A stretch of DNA of 64,000 nt from Deltaproteobacteria bacterium. Its GTDB lineage: Bacteria > JADJOY01. Positions within the stretch are counted from its first letter, which is position 1, and every line of letters starts with the position of its first letter. The position numbers were made by a program, and so were the translations under genes. Of this stretch, positions 52,423 to 62,990 are shown in pieces. The notes beneath the pieces are model-generated. The model saw only the letters and a program-made list of their open reading frames with translations. It had not been told where the DNA came from and made no database searches. Location of the stretch: contig JADJOY010000018.1 in NCBI GenBank assembly GCA_016713535.1, forward strand, positions 1 to 64,000, written 5' to 3'.

Positions 52423-53616
52423 TCAGAACGTGATCGTCTGCGCGTAGATGTAGGTGGGGGCGAGCTGGCCCTGGAGCCAGTTCACGTCGGGGCCGTCGAC
52501 CGGGCTCGAGTAGTTGTAGAGGCGGAAGCTCTTCTTCCCGCGCGGGACGACGCTCGGGAAGCAGGTGTCGCCCTTCGACGGCAGGTCCTCGAGGAAGCTC
52601 ACGGTGAGTGCCTCGCCATCGACGCTCCACACCGAGCAGCGCTTGGGGTGGAACCAGTAGTCGAGCTCGTAGGTCGCCCACTTCAGGATCGCGAGCGGCA
52701 GGTCGTCGCGTCCGAGGTCGTAGTTCCCGGTCTCGGTGAGGTTGCGGCGGCCGATCAGGTAGAGCTCGTCGCCCACCCGGAAGAGGAGCGGCGAGTCGTA
52801 CTTCTTGGGATCGGTGGCGCAGGTCCAGTCGGTGATGTCGGCGGCGGGCGCGCGGCAGATCTTCGAGCCGTAGCCGTCGGCGTCGCCTTCCTCGTTCCGC
52901 ACCACCGCGTAGAGGTTCCCGGCGCGGTCGAACTCGATCGTGGTCTCGGAGGTGCCGCCCTCGAGCACCACGGGCTTCGCCGCATCGAAGGGCCGCCAGG
53001 TGAGCCCGTCGCTGGTGGTGAGCAGCCACACGTGGATCGGCTCGCCCGAGCCGTTGTAGATCGCGTCGCCGCCCGTGTAGCCGACCATCAGCGGCACGCC
53101 GTCGTGGATCTTGGTGCGCCACGGGATGAACGTGTCCTCGAAGGTCCGCACCGGCTCGCTCCACTGGCCGGGTGCGGTGCGCTGGCTCACGTACATGCCG
53201 CCTGGCACGAACGTGAGCGGGTTCTGGCCGAGCTCGGCGAAGTAGAGGAAGAGCTGGCCGTTCCACGACAGAAAGCGTGGCTCGCGCAGGTCGGTGCCGA
53301 GCTGGAACGTGGCCTCGAAGTCCCACGTGATCTCGTCGGTGGTGCTGAGCACGTAGAGGGTCGTCTTCTCCGAGGCGAAGTGAGTCGGCGCGGTGCGGAA
53401 CGCGAGGAAGAGGCGCCCGTCGTGGTCGACGATGTCGAGGTTGTTGTTCGAGGGCTGATCGGCCACCTGAGGCGGCAGCCCGCTGCTCGGCACCACCTGC
53501 GTGAGCTCGCCGAGCGTCGGCACCACCGGCCCGCTCGCGTCGTCGCTGCCGCCGCAGGCCGAGACGACCAGCGCGAGCGCGGCGCCCCAGCGCAGCGTGG
53601 ATCCGTGGACGCGCAT
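52423..53616 (-). CDS. Lipoprotein with beta-propeller/sialidase-like repeats
   Basis: 397 aa from ATG 53616, preceded by GGGAGG at 6 nt. The signal peptide ends in lipobox LVVSACGGSD. The mature protein carries repeated W/F-rich blades: RLFLAFRTAPTHFASEKTTL, PRFLSWNGQLFLYFAELGQN, HVWLLTTSDGLTWRPFDAAK, YLIGRRNLTETGNYDLGRDD. These resemble sialidase or GH43-like five- or six-bladed folds, though Asp-box motifs are only partly present. The reading frame is continuous upstream with the large FG-GAP gene because the latter has lost its stop. Likely outer-membrane surface protein; the ligand is unknown. Confidence 0.82.
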   Translation of the reverse strand: MRVHGSTLRWGAALALVVSACGGSDDASGPVVPTLGELTQVVPSSGLPPQVADQPSNNNLDIVDHDGRLFLAFRTAPTHFASEKTTLYVLSTTDEITWDFEATFQLGTDLREPRFLSWNGQLFLYFAELGQNPLTFVPGGMYVSQRTAPGQWSEPVRTFEDTFIPWRTKIHDGVPLMVGYTGGDAIYNGSGEPIHVWLLTTSDGLTWRPFDAAKPVVLEGGTSETTIEFDRAGNLYAVVRNEEGDADGYGSKICRAPAADITDWTCATDPKKYDSPLLFRVGDELYLIGRRNLTETGNYDLGRDDLPLAILKWATYELDYWFHPKRCSVWSVDGEALTVSFLEDLPSKGDTCFPSVVPRGKKSFRLYNYSSPVDGPDVNWLQGQLAPTYIYAQTITF

Positions 53617-53630
53617 CGAGGTCCTCCCTT

Positions 53631-56600
53631 TCACGGCAGCGTCAGCGCCGCCCGCGGTGGCGCCGGACGAGCTGAACGGGATGAAGGGTGGGTTGAGCGC
53701 CTCGACGAACGCGGCGCCCGCCACCGCGCCGGCCGGGCGCGTGAACGTCATCGAGGTGGAGTTCTGCACCGTGAGCGGGATACGTGCGGCGCCTCCGTCG
53801 AGGCCGCCGAAGTTGGTGAGCTGGCTGCCGTTGGAGGCGAAGAAGTTGATCACGGTGAGCGTGTTGAAGCCGGTGCCCGTGACGGTGACGGTGTTGCCGT
53901 TGATCTGCACGCCGCTCACCGTGATCAGGTCGCCGATCGGCACCGACACCGCGTTCGAGGACTGGAAGGCACCGGTCGCGTTGACGACCTGCACCGAGCC
54001 CGGGCCGACCGGCGCGTTGCCCGGGATCGGCACCGTGAGGGACGTCGCCGACGAGCTCGACGGCGTGAGCGGGCCGACGTTGCCGGTGGCGGTGAAGATG
54101 TTGACCCGCGGCGAAGCGAACCCGCTGCCGCCGATGACCAGATCGCCGCCGGGCTCGACGAGCCCCTCGACGTTGGCGGTGCGGATCGAGGTGCTGGAGC
54201 TGGTGGCGCTGAGCGGGACGCCGCCCAGCGAGGTGATCGACGGCACCGCCAGCGCGTCGCTGCCGAGCAGCACCGCCCCCACCACGTTGCTGGTGTCGAA
54301 GCCCTGGTCGGTCCGCACCACCTGGAAGCTGACGAAGCCGTTGCCGAGCACGCGGTCGTTGGGTGCGCCCACCGGCCAGGGGTAGGTGAGCGTCGCGGTG
54401 AGGCTCGTGGTGGTCGTGCCGGTCGGCGCGAGGCCCGACGGATAGACGTCGATGACGCCGCTCGACGTCGCGACGAAGGCCTTGATCAGCGAGCCGTTGG
54501 TGAAGCCGCCGCCCGCCAGCGTGAACGGCTCGCCGACCCGCACCGGGCCGCTCGGCGGCTCGATCTCCACGGTCGTGCCGTTGGTGGCGGTCTGGCACGG
54601 CGAGAGCTCCGAGGTGTTGCCGCTCGGGTCGGTGGCGGTCGCGGTGACCTTGTGGCCGGTCGGGACCGACGACGAGAGCCCCGCGTTGACCAGGATGGGC
54701 GCGCTCCCCGCGCCGTCGGTGGTCACGTTCGTCGATCCGCGCCAGGTGCGCCCCTGTCGCTCGTTCACGCCCGTGGTGCAGTCGGAGCTCGAGTAGAAGT
54801 CGATCGTGAAGGTGGTACTCGGCGTGCTGGTCAGCAGGCCGGCGACGCTCGTCGCCGAGGCGACGCTGACCGTGGGCCGGTTCTGCAGCCCGTTGCCGTC
54901 GGTCGGGCCGCCGTCGCTGTCGCCGGCGTCGTTCGCCGTGTAACCGTCCGCCGAGCCCGCCACCCACAGGTCGATACCCTGGGCGTTGTCGTGGAGCGAG
55001 TTGCGCTGGATCGAGACCGGTCCGCCCACCACGCTCACGCCGGCACCATCGTTGTAGGCGATGACGTTGCCGGCCCCCGAGGCGGCGCCGCCGATCGTGC
55101 CCGCGCCGATCCCCTCGGCGCGGACGCCGTCCGCGCCGCAACCGAGTGGTGTCGTGGTGTCGGCGCCGGCACCGATGGCGTTGCCCTGCACGAGCAGCCC
55201 GCTCACGGCCGCGGTGACGTGGACGCACGAGCCGGCGAAGCCGCCGATCGCGTTCCGGGCCGTCGTCGTGGTGCCACCGATGGTGACGCCGTCGACGTCG
55301 GCGTGCTCGATCAGGAGGCCATCTTCGGCGCCGCCGAGGGCGGCGGTGCCGGACACGTCGACCCCGATGTGGTTGCCCTGGACGAGCGAGCCTCCGGCGT
55401 TGTTGGCGTTGAGCGCGGTGAGGGAGATCGCCGGGTACCCGCCGGCCGGCGACCCGACGATGACGTTGCGAGCGCCGGCGGCGGTCCCGCCCAGGTTGAG
55501 GCGGCAGCGGCTGAAGATCGTGACGGCGGTCTCGGGGAGCGCCACCGCGCCGGTCACGTCGGCGCCGAAGTAGTTGCCCACCACGCTCCACGGGGTCGCG
55601 CACGAGTTGACGATCATGCCGTAGAAGCAGCCGGACACGAGGTTGCGGGCCGCCGGCACCGTGCCGCCGATGGTGTTCGAGCTGACCGTGCTGACCAGCG
55701 TGCCGATGCAGGTCGCACCGCTCGCCTGGTCCGCGGTGCCGGACGCGTTCGTGCCGAAGAAGTTGCCTTCGATCACGAGGTTGCTGTCCCGGATCGAGAG
55801 GCCGGTGGTCATGTTCGCCGTGCCGTCGTTGAAGACCAGGCCGCGCACCACCGAGGAGGGTCCGTCGATCGCGAGGATCTCGGTGTTCGGTGAGAGCGGC
55901 TGGAGCTGGATCAGCGGCGTGCCGGCGAAGCCGGGCTGGGAGGTGCCGTCGATCGTCACCGTTCGGAGCGCGACGTCGTCGGCGGAGACGGTCGAGTACT
56001 GGATGGTGTGGACACCGGCGCCGGGGATGTCGAACTCGATGAGATCGGCGCTCGAGACCGCATCCGACTGCTGGAGCGCCGCCTTGAAGGAGCAGTCGCC
56101 GTTCGCGTCGGCGCACACGTTGTTGCCGAGGTTGGCGTCGGCGGTGTTGGCGGTCGAGTCGACGACGTACGTGAAGACCGGCGCGCTCACGACCACGCGC
56201 GGCGCGAGCTGGCCGGCGTCGAGGAGCACGAGGTCGTCGAGGCCGTCGCGGTCGAGCCGCATCGCCAGCGCCGCCACGGGGCGGACGCTGCCCTCCAGGT
56301 CGGGGACGAACGCGCGCTCGTCGGGGAGCGCGCCGGCGAGGAGCGCGCGGATCTGGGTGCGATCGGGGCTCGCGACGAAGAGCTGCTCGTTCGGGCTCGC
56401 GGCGCGGATCCGCAGCAGCCGCGCGCGCTCGCCGGGTCGCTCGCCGCGCGAGGCCACGCCGCTCGCCGTTGCGAAGGACGCGGCGCCCGGGCCGCGAGGG
56501 GTCGCGCCGAGGACGCGGAGCTCGCCGCCGCGCGTGAGCGCCGCGAGCTCCTGGCGGCCACCGTCGTCGCCGCTGAAGTCGCCGGCGGCGACCGCCGCCA

Positions 56601-57489
56601 CCGTGCCCGGGAACGAGAAGCGCTCGACCCGCGGCGCGCCCACCGCGCGCCGCGCCGCGGCGGGCGCGGCGAGCTTGCGGTCCCGGCCGTGGATCACGGC
56701 GACCTCGGCGCCGCTCGCCGCCGCGACGTCGAGGAACGGATCGTCATCGAGCCAGCCGAGCGCCAGGTCGGTGGTGCGGGAGCGGAGGGTGATCGACTCG
56801 CTCTCGCCGCGGAAGGCGCCCTCCGGCCCCTCGAAGGTCACGAGGCGCGGTCCCACTTCGCCATCGACCGCGGCGACCACGTCGGCGAGGCCGTCGGCGC
56901 GGTTCACGTCACCCGTCACGAGCGCGGTCAGCGCGCCCTGGAGGGCGATCGGACGCGCGCCCGACAGCGCGCCGCGGCCGTCGCCGCCGAGCCAGGTCAG
57001 GCGCGTGCCGCCGCTCGCGCCGGCGACCACGTCGAGGTGGCCGTCGGCGTCGAAGTCGCCGGTGCCGAGGAAGTCGGGCGCCTGCGGGAGCGCGAACACC
57101 TGCGCGCCGGCGCGAAACGGCGTCTCGACGTCGAGCCCCGCGCGGCGCCGCTGCTGCGCCTCCGGGGCGTTCGGGTAGATGGGATCGGGGCTGCCGCGCA
57201 GCACCGCGACCGCGCCACCCACCCGGCTCGCGTAGCCGACGATCAGATCGGGGACGCCGTCCTCGTCGAGGTCGGCCGTGGCGAGCGAGCGAGGGCGAGC
57301 GCTCGCGAGCGAGCCCGCCGCGGCGCCCAGGTCGAGGACGCGCTCGGGCGCGAAGCGCGCCAGCGGGTAGCGCTCGTCGCCGGTGGCCTCGGTGGCGCTG
57401 GCGAGCTTCGCACCGGATGTGAGGGCGAGGAGGAGGGCGAGCGGCAGCAGCGCTCGCGGCGAGACGGTCGAAGGGCGCGGGACGAGCAT
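53631..57489 (-). CDS. Large secreted FG-GAP / CSLREA / beta-helix / TIG protein
   Basis: About 1286 aa. Signal peptide LLPLALLLALTSGAKLASA. FG-GAP/VCBS-like calcium-binding repeats follow: TADLDEDGVPDLIVGYASR, TGDFDADGHLDVVAGASGG, TGDVNRADGLADVVAAVDG. A CSLREA-type segment (FTYVVDSTANTADANLGNNV, DANGDCSFKAALQQSD) comes near residue 425, then right-handed beta-helix repeats (GNFFGTNASGT, GNYFGADVTGA, GNHIGVDVSGT) and three TIG/IPT-like domains to PFIPFSSSGATAGG. In the given sequence the frame stays open into the next gene. A one-base shift in the last 70 nt would give ALTLP and a TGA at 53633-53631, just ahead of the next ribosome-binding site; this end is used here. Surface adhesin or exported matrix protein is inferred. 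Confidence 0.82.
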
Positions 57490-57584
57490 CGGTTCCCCGG
57501 GGCGAGTGCCGAGGCGTCGTTGCCGCCGGCACGAAGCCCCGGATGTTACGTCTCGCAGCCCTGCTCGTGCCACGGGGGGCTGCG

Positions 57585-58586
57585 TCACCTCAGGGTCAGC
57601 ACGCCTGTGCCGTCGATGCGGTCGTCGTCGAGTCGGATGAGCGCCTCGTTCGCCTCTTCGAGCGCGAAGGTCGTGATGTGCGGGCGGATCGGGATCGCGG
57701 CGGCCTCGCGGATGAGCCCCTCGCCGTCGGCGCGGGTGTTCGCGGTGACGCTGCGGATCTCCTTCTCGTAGAAGAGCTGCGTCTCGTAGACGAGCGGCGG
57801 CACGTCGCTCATGTGAATGCCCGCGCACGCGAGGACGCCGCCCTTGTCGAGGGCCGCCATCGCCGCAGGCACGACGTCGCCCACCGGCGTGAAGTTGATC
57901 GCCGCGTCGAGCTTCACGGGGGGCGCGTCCACGGTGCCGCCGACCCACGCCGCTCCGAGGCTTCGCGCGAGCGCCTGGTGCGAGGCGCCGCGCGTGCACA
58001 CGTACACCTCGGCGCCGCGGGCGCGCGCGAGCTGCAGCACGATGTGCGCCGACGAGCCGAAGCCGTAGATCCCGAGCCGCCCGCCCGGGCGCAACCTGGC
58101 GCGCTCCAGCGCGCGGAAGCCGATGATCCCGGCGCACAAGAGCGGCGTCGCCTGGGCGTCGGAGAACGCGGGCGGCAGCGCATAGGCGAAGCGCTCGTCG
58201 ACCACCGCCAGCTCGGCGTAGCCGCCGTCGTGGGTCCAGCCCGTGTATTCGGACGCCTCGCACAGGTTCTCGCGGCCGGCGTGGCAGTAGCGGCAGGCGC
58301 CGCAGGTCCGGCGCAGCCACGCGATGCCGACGCGGTCGCCGATGGCGAAGCGAGTGGCACCGGCGCCCAGCGCGTCGACCACGCCGACGATCTGATGTCC
58401 GGGCACCAGCGGCGCGCGGCGCCGCGCGAGCTCGCCTTCGATCACGTGCAGGTCGGTGCGGCAGATCGCGCACGCCGTCACTCGCACGCGGACCTCGCCG
58501 GCCCCTGGCGTGGGATCGGGCAGCTCGGTGAGCCGGAGCGGGCGCGAGTGGATGTCCGCGGGTCGCTCCAGCACCATCGCCTTCAT
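57585..58586 (-). CDS. Zinc-dependent alcohol dehydrogenase
   Basis: 333 aa MDR family. The catalytic zinc ligands are in [17 protein letters not shown] and [10 protein letters not shown]. The structural zinc site is [15 protein letters not shown] (residues about 93-107). The Rossmann motif is [27 protein letters not shown] together with [11 protein letters not shown] is characteristic of the AdhA-like subgroup that oxidises short aliphatic or aromatic alcohols with NAD(P). Start ATG 58586. The gene stands alone, divergent from the DUF4124 gene. Confidence 0.93.
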   Translation of the reverse strand: MKAMVLERPADIHSRPLRLTELPDPTPGAGEVRVRVTACAICRTDLHVIEGELARRRAPLVPGHQIVGVVDALGAGATRFAIGDRVGIAWLRRTCGACRYCHAGRENLCEASEYTGWTHDGGYAELAVVDERFAYALPPAFSDAQATPLLCAGIIGFRALERARLRPGGRLGIYGFGSSAHIVLQLARARGAEVYVCTRGASHQALARSLGAAWVGGTVDAPPVKLDAAINFTPVGDVVPAAMAALDKGGVLACAGIHMSDVPPLVYETQLFYEKEIRSVTANTRADGEGLIREAAAIPIRPHITTFALEEANEALIRLDDDRIDGTGVLTLR

Positions 58587-58681
58587 CGCGCGGCCTCGCT
58601 ATCGAAATGCGGGTGTTTCGCGCCTATTCTTGCGCTCGACCGATCGTCTCGACGCCAGCTTCCCGGTCGTGGAGGTGCGCC

Positions 58682-59795
58682 ATGCGTCCGAACGTGCGGA
58701 TCCTGCTGCTCGTAGCGTCCGTGCTCGCCGTGTCCACCCTGGTCGCGGGCACGGCCGCGGCCCGCGTCTACAAGTGGGTGGACGAGAAGGGCCAGGTCCA
58801 CGTCGAGAGCACCCCGCCGCCGATCGACTACGAGTGGGCCGACCGCGCAGGCTTCTACTACAACCGCGACAAGGTCCCGGGCAAAGAGCTGAACCACCTC
58901 CGGCCCCGGCCCGCGGCGGCGGACGGTGCGCCCGGCAAGCCGGGTGCGCCTCGGCCGGGCGCCTCGAGCGCGCCCGGTGAAGCCGCTTACCGGCGCGTCG
59001 AGGGGCTGGTCGCGCAGGCGGAGCGCCAGGCGCTGGCGTTCGACGAGGCCGAGGGCCGACGCACCTCCGCGCCGGCGTCGCCCCTCGACAACGCCTGGAC
59101 CACCTGGCAGCGCAGCTTCTCCACGCAGATCGACCAGGCCGAGCAGTCGCTGCGCGCCGATGCCGAGGCGCCGTCGTCGCTGCGCTACGCCCTCCAGTCG
59201 CTGCGCGGCCTCGTCAGCGGGGCTGGCCAGCCGCCGTCACGGTCGAGCCGCGAGAGCGTGATCCGCAGCGCGCAGTCCTCGCTCGGCGGAGCTCGCGCGG
59301 AGCTCGACCGTCGCGCGGCGGCGCGCGCGGCGCCGTCGCCCCCGCCCGCGCTTCCCGCCTACCTCGACGAGCCGCGGCCGGTGATCGTGGCGCCGCCGAT
59401 CGCGATCCCATCCCTCGCCGGCGTGCAGGGCGTCGACACCACCCAGATCCTGGCGGCGGCCAGGACCGCCTCCCTGCGCCAGGCCATGGTGCAGGTCGCG
59501 GTGCTGGGCGGCTGCGAGGGCGGCCATCGGCGGCGCGAGCTTCACCCCCGGCACCTGGGCGCGCCACGTCGTCGACGAGCAGAACGAGCTGCAGCGCGCG
59601 CAGACCGCGGAGGCCCGCAAGATGATGCCCCCCGGCGCGATGGTGCCCGAGCCGGTGAAGTTCGTGTACGGCGCGCCGACCGCGCCGTGGCAGATCGCCG
59701 TGATCCCCGACGTCGGCAAGGTGCGGGTCGAGGCCTACGCCGCGGACCCGAAGACTCCGATCCAGAAGGAGTCCTTCCCCTGTGGTAGCCCGTGA
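58682..59795 (+). CDS. DUF4124-domain periplasmic protein (frameshifted)
   Basis: About 371 aa joined. The ATG has GGAGG 6 nt upstream. After a signal peptide ([20 protein letters not shown]) comes [20 protein letters not shown], a classic DUF4124 opening with a beta-strand WxD motif. An Ala/Arg/Pro-rich, probably coiled region with [14 protein letters not shown] follows. An indel near 59505-59525 (after AMVQVAVLG) shifts the frame. The resumed frame reads [40 protein letters not shown] and KESFPCGSP, stop at 59795. The C-terminal section looks like a small folded domain. Role unknown. Confidence 0.8.
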
Positions 59796-59803
59796 TCGGT
59801 CCC

Positions 59804-59832
59804 GCGACGGGGGCTGGAACCCCCGTCGCTAC
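59804..59832. repeat. GCGACGGGGG...CTAC palindrome
   Basis: GCGACGGGGGC...GCCCCCGTCGCTAC hairpin, the type also at 16312, between the convergent DUF4124 and haloperoxidase genes. Confidence 0.75.
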
Positions 59833-59872
59833 GACCCCGAATCGTCGGATCGGTGCCCCCGCCCGCCGCGGG

Positions 59873-61336
59873 TCATGGCGCGGGTGCGAAGAGCTTCGCC
59901 GTGACCTCGCGCGCCACCGCGCGCCCCTGCTCGATGCCGGCCGCCTTGTCGAAGGCCCAGTGGATCCCGAGGTAGATCCGGCTCTGGCCGTTCTCCTCTT
60001 CGGCGCGTGACAACGTCTCGAAGGAGCGTGGCGCGAGCGGCCGCGGCTCGCCGTCCGCGCCGACGGTGACGCCGTCGAGCTCGTCCGAGACGAACACGAA
60101 CGGCACGTGGTCGGTGCCGAGGGCTTCGCGCAGCGTCTCGAACAGCGCCCCTCCGAACACCGCGTGTCCCGACGGATAGGCGGGGAAGGGCGGCGTGAAG
60201 CCGGACGTCGCCTCGTTGCTCGCCGGCGCGCCGAGCGGCGTGAAGCGCGGGTCGCCCACCGTGCGTGGGTTGCCGTCGCCGCGCCCCGTGGGGCCCGTGC
60301 CTGGCTCGGCCTCCCGGATGCCCGTGACCGGCCGCCAGAAGTCGTGGAAGTACTTCGACTCCCAGCCCGCGATCGCCGCGTCCGCCATCGCCACGTTGGC
60401 GAGCGCCAGGATCCGCGCCGTGGCGATCGCATCGATGCCGCGCTCGCGGACGAGCTGCGCCGCGATCTGGTTGTAGAGCCGGGTCGGCGCGCACAAGCTC
60501 GGCGTGCCGTCGTAGGCCCAGAAGAGGCCGATCTCGGTCTGCTCGGCGGTGCGCGCGCTGGCCGTGACCGCGCCGTCGCCGCCCATCCGCGCCACCTCCG
60601 CGAACGCGGCGGCGTAGGCGTCGCTGGTGAGCGCGGGCGGCGGCGCGACACGCAGCGCGGAGGCGCTCGCCAGCACGAACGGCCGCACCTCCCTCCAGCG
60701 CGCGCCGAGGGCCAGCTCGTTCGCATGGACCGGGTCGGGGCGCCAGTGGCCGGGCTCGCGGCTCACCACGTAGTCGCGGCCGATCGTGGGCTCGGAGTGG
60801 GCCGAGCCGTCGCCGGCGCGGTCGGACAGGATCGCGGCGGCGGCGAGCGCGCCGGCCGCCGCGCCGTGGTCCCGCGCCCGCCCGCCCGGTAGCTCGTCGA
60901 GTGCCTTCCGCAGCTCGTCGTCGAGCCGAGGCGCTTGCGACGGGTAGAGCGCGGTGAGGGTGTCGTGGGCCGCTTGCGCGACCGCGGCCTCGAGCGACGC
61001 GCCCGCCGCGGCGCGCGGCACGGGCTCGTACGGCTGGTAGCCGCCCGCGACCGACACCGCCGCGTCGAACAGGGCGATGTGCACGATCGCCATGGCGCGG
61101 CTCGCGCGACAGGGGCCGTACTGCTCCTTCGCGGTGCGGTTCTCGCCAGGTCCGACCGGCGTGTGATCGATGCCGCTGGTGTCGATCGCGAAGCCGCTCC
61201 ACCTCAGCAACCCGCTCGCGTCGCCGCTCTCCGCCGGCCGCGCGCCCGGGGACCCGCCCGAGCAGGCGGTGGCGAGGAGGAGCGCCGTGACGAGCGGAAC
61301 CCGGGCGACGGAGGCCGAGGCGCGGACGCGGCTCAT
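59873..61336 (-). CDS. Vanadium-haloperoxidase/PAP2-fold lipoprotein
   Basis: 487 aa. Lipobox LLATACSGG. Vanadate/phosphate-site motifs are present in order: Lys/Arg in GWESKYFHDFWRPVTGIREA, Ser-Gly-His in YPSGHAVFGGALFETLREAL and the final Arg/His in RIYLGIHWAFDKAAGIEQG. This is the vanadium chloroperoxidase-like layout (K...R, SGH, R...H) rather than small PAP2 phosphatases. Family members halogenate or dephosphorylate; which applies here is unknown. ATG at 61336 overlaps the nitrilase stop (ATGA), so the two are coupled. Confidence 0.9.
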   Translation of the reverse strand: MSRVRASASVARVPLVTALLLATACSGGSPGARPAESGDASGLLRWSGFAIDTSGIDHTPVGPGENRTAKEQYGPCRASRAMAIVHIALFDAAVSVAGGYQPYEPVPRAAAGASLEAAVAQAAHDTLTALYPSQAPRLDDELRKALDELPGGRARDHGAAAGALAAAAILSDRAGDGSAHSEPTIGRDYVVSREPGHWRPDPVHANELALGARWREVRPFVLASASALRVAPPPALTSDAYAAAFAEVARMGGDGAVTASARTAEQTEIGLFWAYDGTPSLCAPTRLYNQIAAQLVRERGIDAIATARILALANVAMADAAIAGWESKYFHDFWRPVTGIREAEPGTGPTGRGDGNPRTVGDPRFTPLGAPASNEATSGFTPPFPAYPSGHAVFGGALFETLREALGTDHVPFVFVSDELDGVTVGADGEPRPLAPRSFETLSRAEEENGQSRIYLGIHWAFDKAAGIEQGRAVAREVTAKLFAPAP

Positions 61337-62397
61337 TCCGGCTGCGGCGAGTCGAGGTCGATCCGCGCCGCCACGACCTCCTCGCTCTCGGGCGCGAGGC
61401 GGTAGTCACGCGCCTCGGCGAGCACCCGGACCTGGCCGCGGGTGGTGCGCTCGAAGATGTAGCTGCGGCCGTCGAAGCGGTTGTCGAAGATCTGCCCGAC
61501 GAGCTGCGGGTTCACGGCCCAGCGCACGTGCGGCAAGCGCGCGAGCTGGCAGCACAGCCCCTCGTTCAGCCACTGCTCGCGGCGGAGCTGGTCCTCGCCG
61601 GGCTCGGCGAACACCCAGCGCTCGTCCCACGGCCACGGGTTCGCGGCGGGCTGGGCGAGGATCCGCACGTCGCGCGCGTCGTAGTGCGCTCCGACGGTGC
61701 GGAAGCCGGGCTCGCGCGCCGTGTGCGGCTCGGCGAAGCCGTCGTAGCAGATCATCGTGCCGACGCGGCCCAGCGCGGTGTCGAACGGCTCGAGGTCCTC
61801 GACGCGACCGGGGGTGAGCCCGAGGACGTCCTCGAGGGTGGGCACGAGGTTCACCTTGCGGGTCTCGTTCACGACCCAGCCGTCGGGATCGAACGTGAGC
61901 GAGAGGTTCCAGACGTTGGCGTCGGCGGGCTCGTAGCGATAGCTGTCGCGTCCGCGGCGGTTGCGCGCCAGGAGCGCGCTGCCCGCGACGATCCACGCCT
62001 GGTGCTTGCGCGCGAGCTCGCTGAAGGTGCGGAAGTAGATCGGCCACACCGTCGAGGAGAGGAGCAGCAGCGCCGCGCGCTTCGGGTCGCGGAGGCGCCA
62101 GTGGGCCATCGTGCGCACCAGCTCGGGGAGCTTGCGAAGCAGCACCCGCGTGAGCGCGCCGTCGGTGGTGCGCGCGTGGCGGGCGATCGAGTAGTAGCCG
62201 GCCACCCCCAGGAACGTGCCGATGTTCTCGGGGAAGACCACCAGCGCGGGGTGGGGGAAGCGGCCGCCGACGCGACCGCCGCGCGCCTCGTCGACGCGCT
62301 CCATGAGGCCCGCGATCTTGGAGCGGAAGGTCTCCTCGCTGCCGTAGTCGGCGAGGCGCATGAAGGGCTGCACCGCGATCAGGTCGGCGAGAGCCAT
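61333..62397 (-). CDS. Carbon-nitrogen hydrolase (nitrilase superfamily)
   Basis: 354 aa from MALADLIAVQPFM; a longer open frame to 62514 has no similarity. The Glu-Lys-Cys triad is complete: Glu in ALVVFPENIGTFLG, Lys in NETRKVNLVPTLEDVLGL and Cys in VGTMICYDGFAEPH. It lacks the amidophosphoribosyl or GATase extensions of NAD synthetase. Substrate could be an amide, nitrile or N-carbamoyl compound. Coupled by overlap to the haloperoxidase-like gene. Confidence 0.92.
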   Translation of the reverse strand: MALADLIAVQPFMRLADYGSEETFRSKIAGLMERVDEARGGRVGGRFPHPALVVFPENIGTFLGVAGYYSIARHARTTDGALTRVLLRKLPELVRTMAHWRLRDPKRAALLLLSSTVWPIYFRTFSELARKHQAWIVAGSALLARNRRGRDSYRYEPADANVWNLSLTFDPDGWVVNETRKVNLVPTLEDVLGLTPGRVEDLEPFDTALGRVGTMICYDGFAEPHTAREPGFRTVGAHYDARDVRILAQPAANPWPWDERWVFAEPGEDQLRREQWLNEGLCCQLARLPHVRWAVNPQLVGQIFDNRFDGRSYIFERTTRGQVRVLAEARDYRLAPESEEVVAARIDLDSPQPE

Positions 62398-62528
62398 GAC
62401 ACCGTTCTCGTAGCCCGGTGCGGCGCGGGATGACAAGCGTGTTCTGCGGGCGGCTCGCCCGTCCCGCCGAGACGATGGCACCCGGCCCGGCGCGGCAGTA
62501 GAACGGAGCTCCACCCCGGGGGACTTCG

Positions 62529-62969
62529 ATGCCGACCGATCGCCGACGCTGGACTCGTGTGCCCGTCACGTTGCTGGTCGCGGTGGGGATCGCGACGATC
62601 GCCGCGGACCCCGGGGCCGTTCGCGCTCAGGCCGCGTCCGTGGCGCGGCCGCAGCTCCTCGATGGGTGGACCTACGTCGGCCACCTCGGCGAGCGCGGGA
62701 AGACGCCCGGCGACGAGGACACGCTGCGCTTCGACGGCGGGCTCTTCCACTCGACCGCCTGCGAGGCGTACGGCTTCGGCAGGGCGCCGTACACCGCCGC
62801 CAAGGTCGGGGACGCGATCGTCTTCACGGCGGAGACCACGAGCGAGAAGGAAGGGCGCATGGTCTGGACCGGGACCGTGACGTCCCACAAGCTCGACGGG
62901 ACGGCCACCTGGACCAAGCCGGGCCAGCGCGCCATCGAGTACTGGGTGAAGGCGGACCTCACGCACTGA
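62529..62969 (+). CDS. Small periplasmic protein
   Basis: 146 aa with a signal peptide (VTLLVAVGIATIAADPGAV...A). The mature part, LDGWTYVGHLGERGKTPGDE, LRFDGGLFHSTACEAYGFG, TAETTSEKEGRMVWTGTV and RAIEYWVKADLTH, is beta-rich. It resembles small secreted proteins of unknown function in proteobacteria, with lipocalin-like calycin spacing though no signature. Stands alone before the 207-bp tandem repeat. Confidence 0.72.
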   Translation: MPTDRRRWTRVPVTLLVAVGIATIAADPGAVRAQAASVARPQLLDGWTYVGHLGERGKTPGDEDTLRFDGGLFHSTACEAYGFGRAPYTAAKVGDAIVFTAETTSEKEGRMVWTGTVTSHKLDGTATWTKPGQRAIEYWVKADLTH

Positions 62970-62990
62970 CGCCGCGCACCGGCCCCTCGA

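Noticed and set aside
52423-58473. 2016-codon single protein
   Set aside because: The first 328 codons are shadow of the alcohol dehydrogenase; the rest is best read as two genes joined by loss of a stop.
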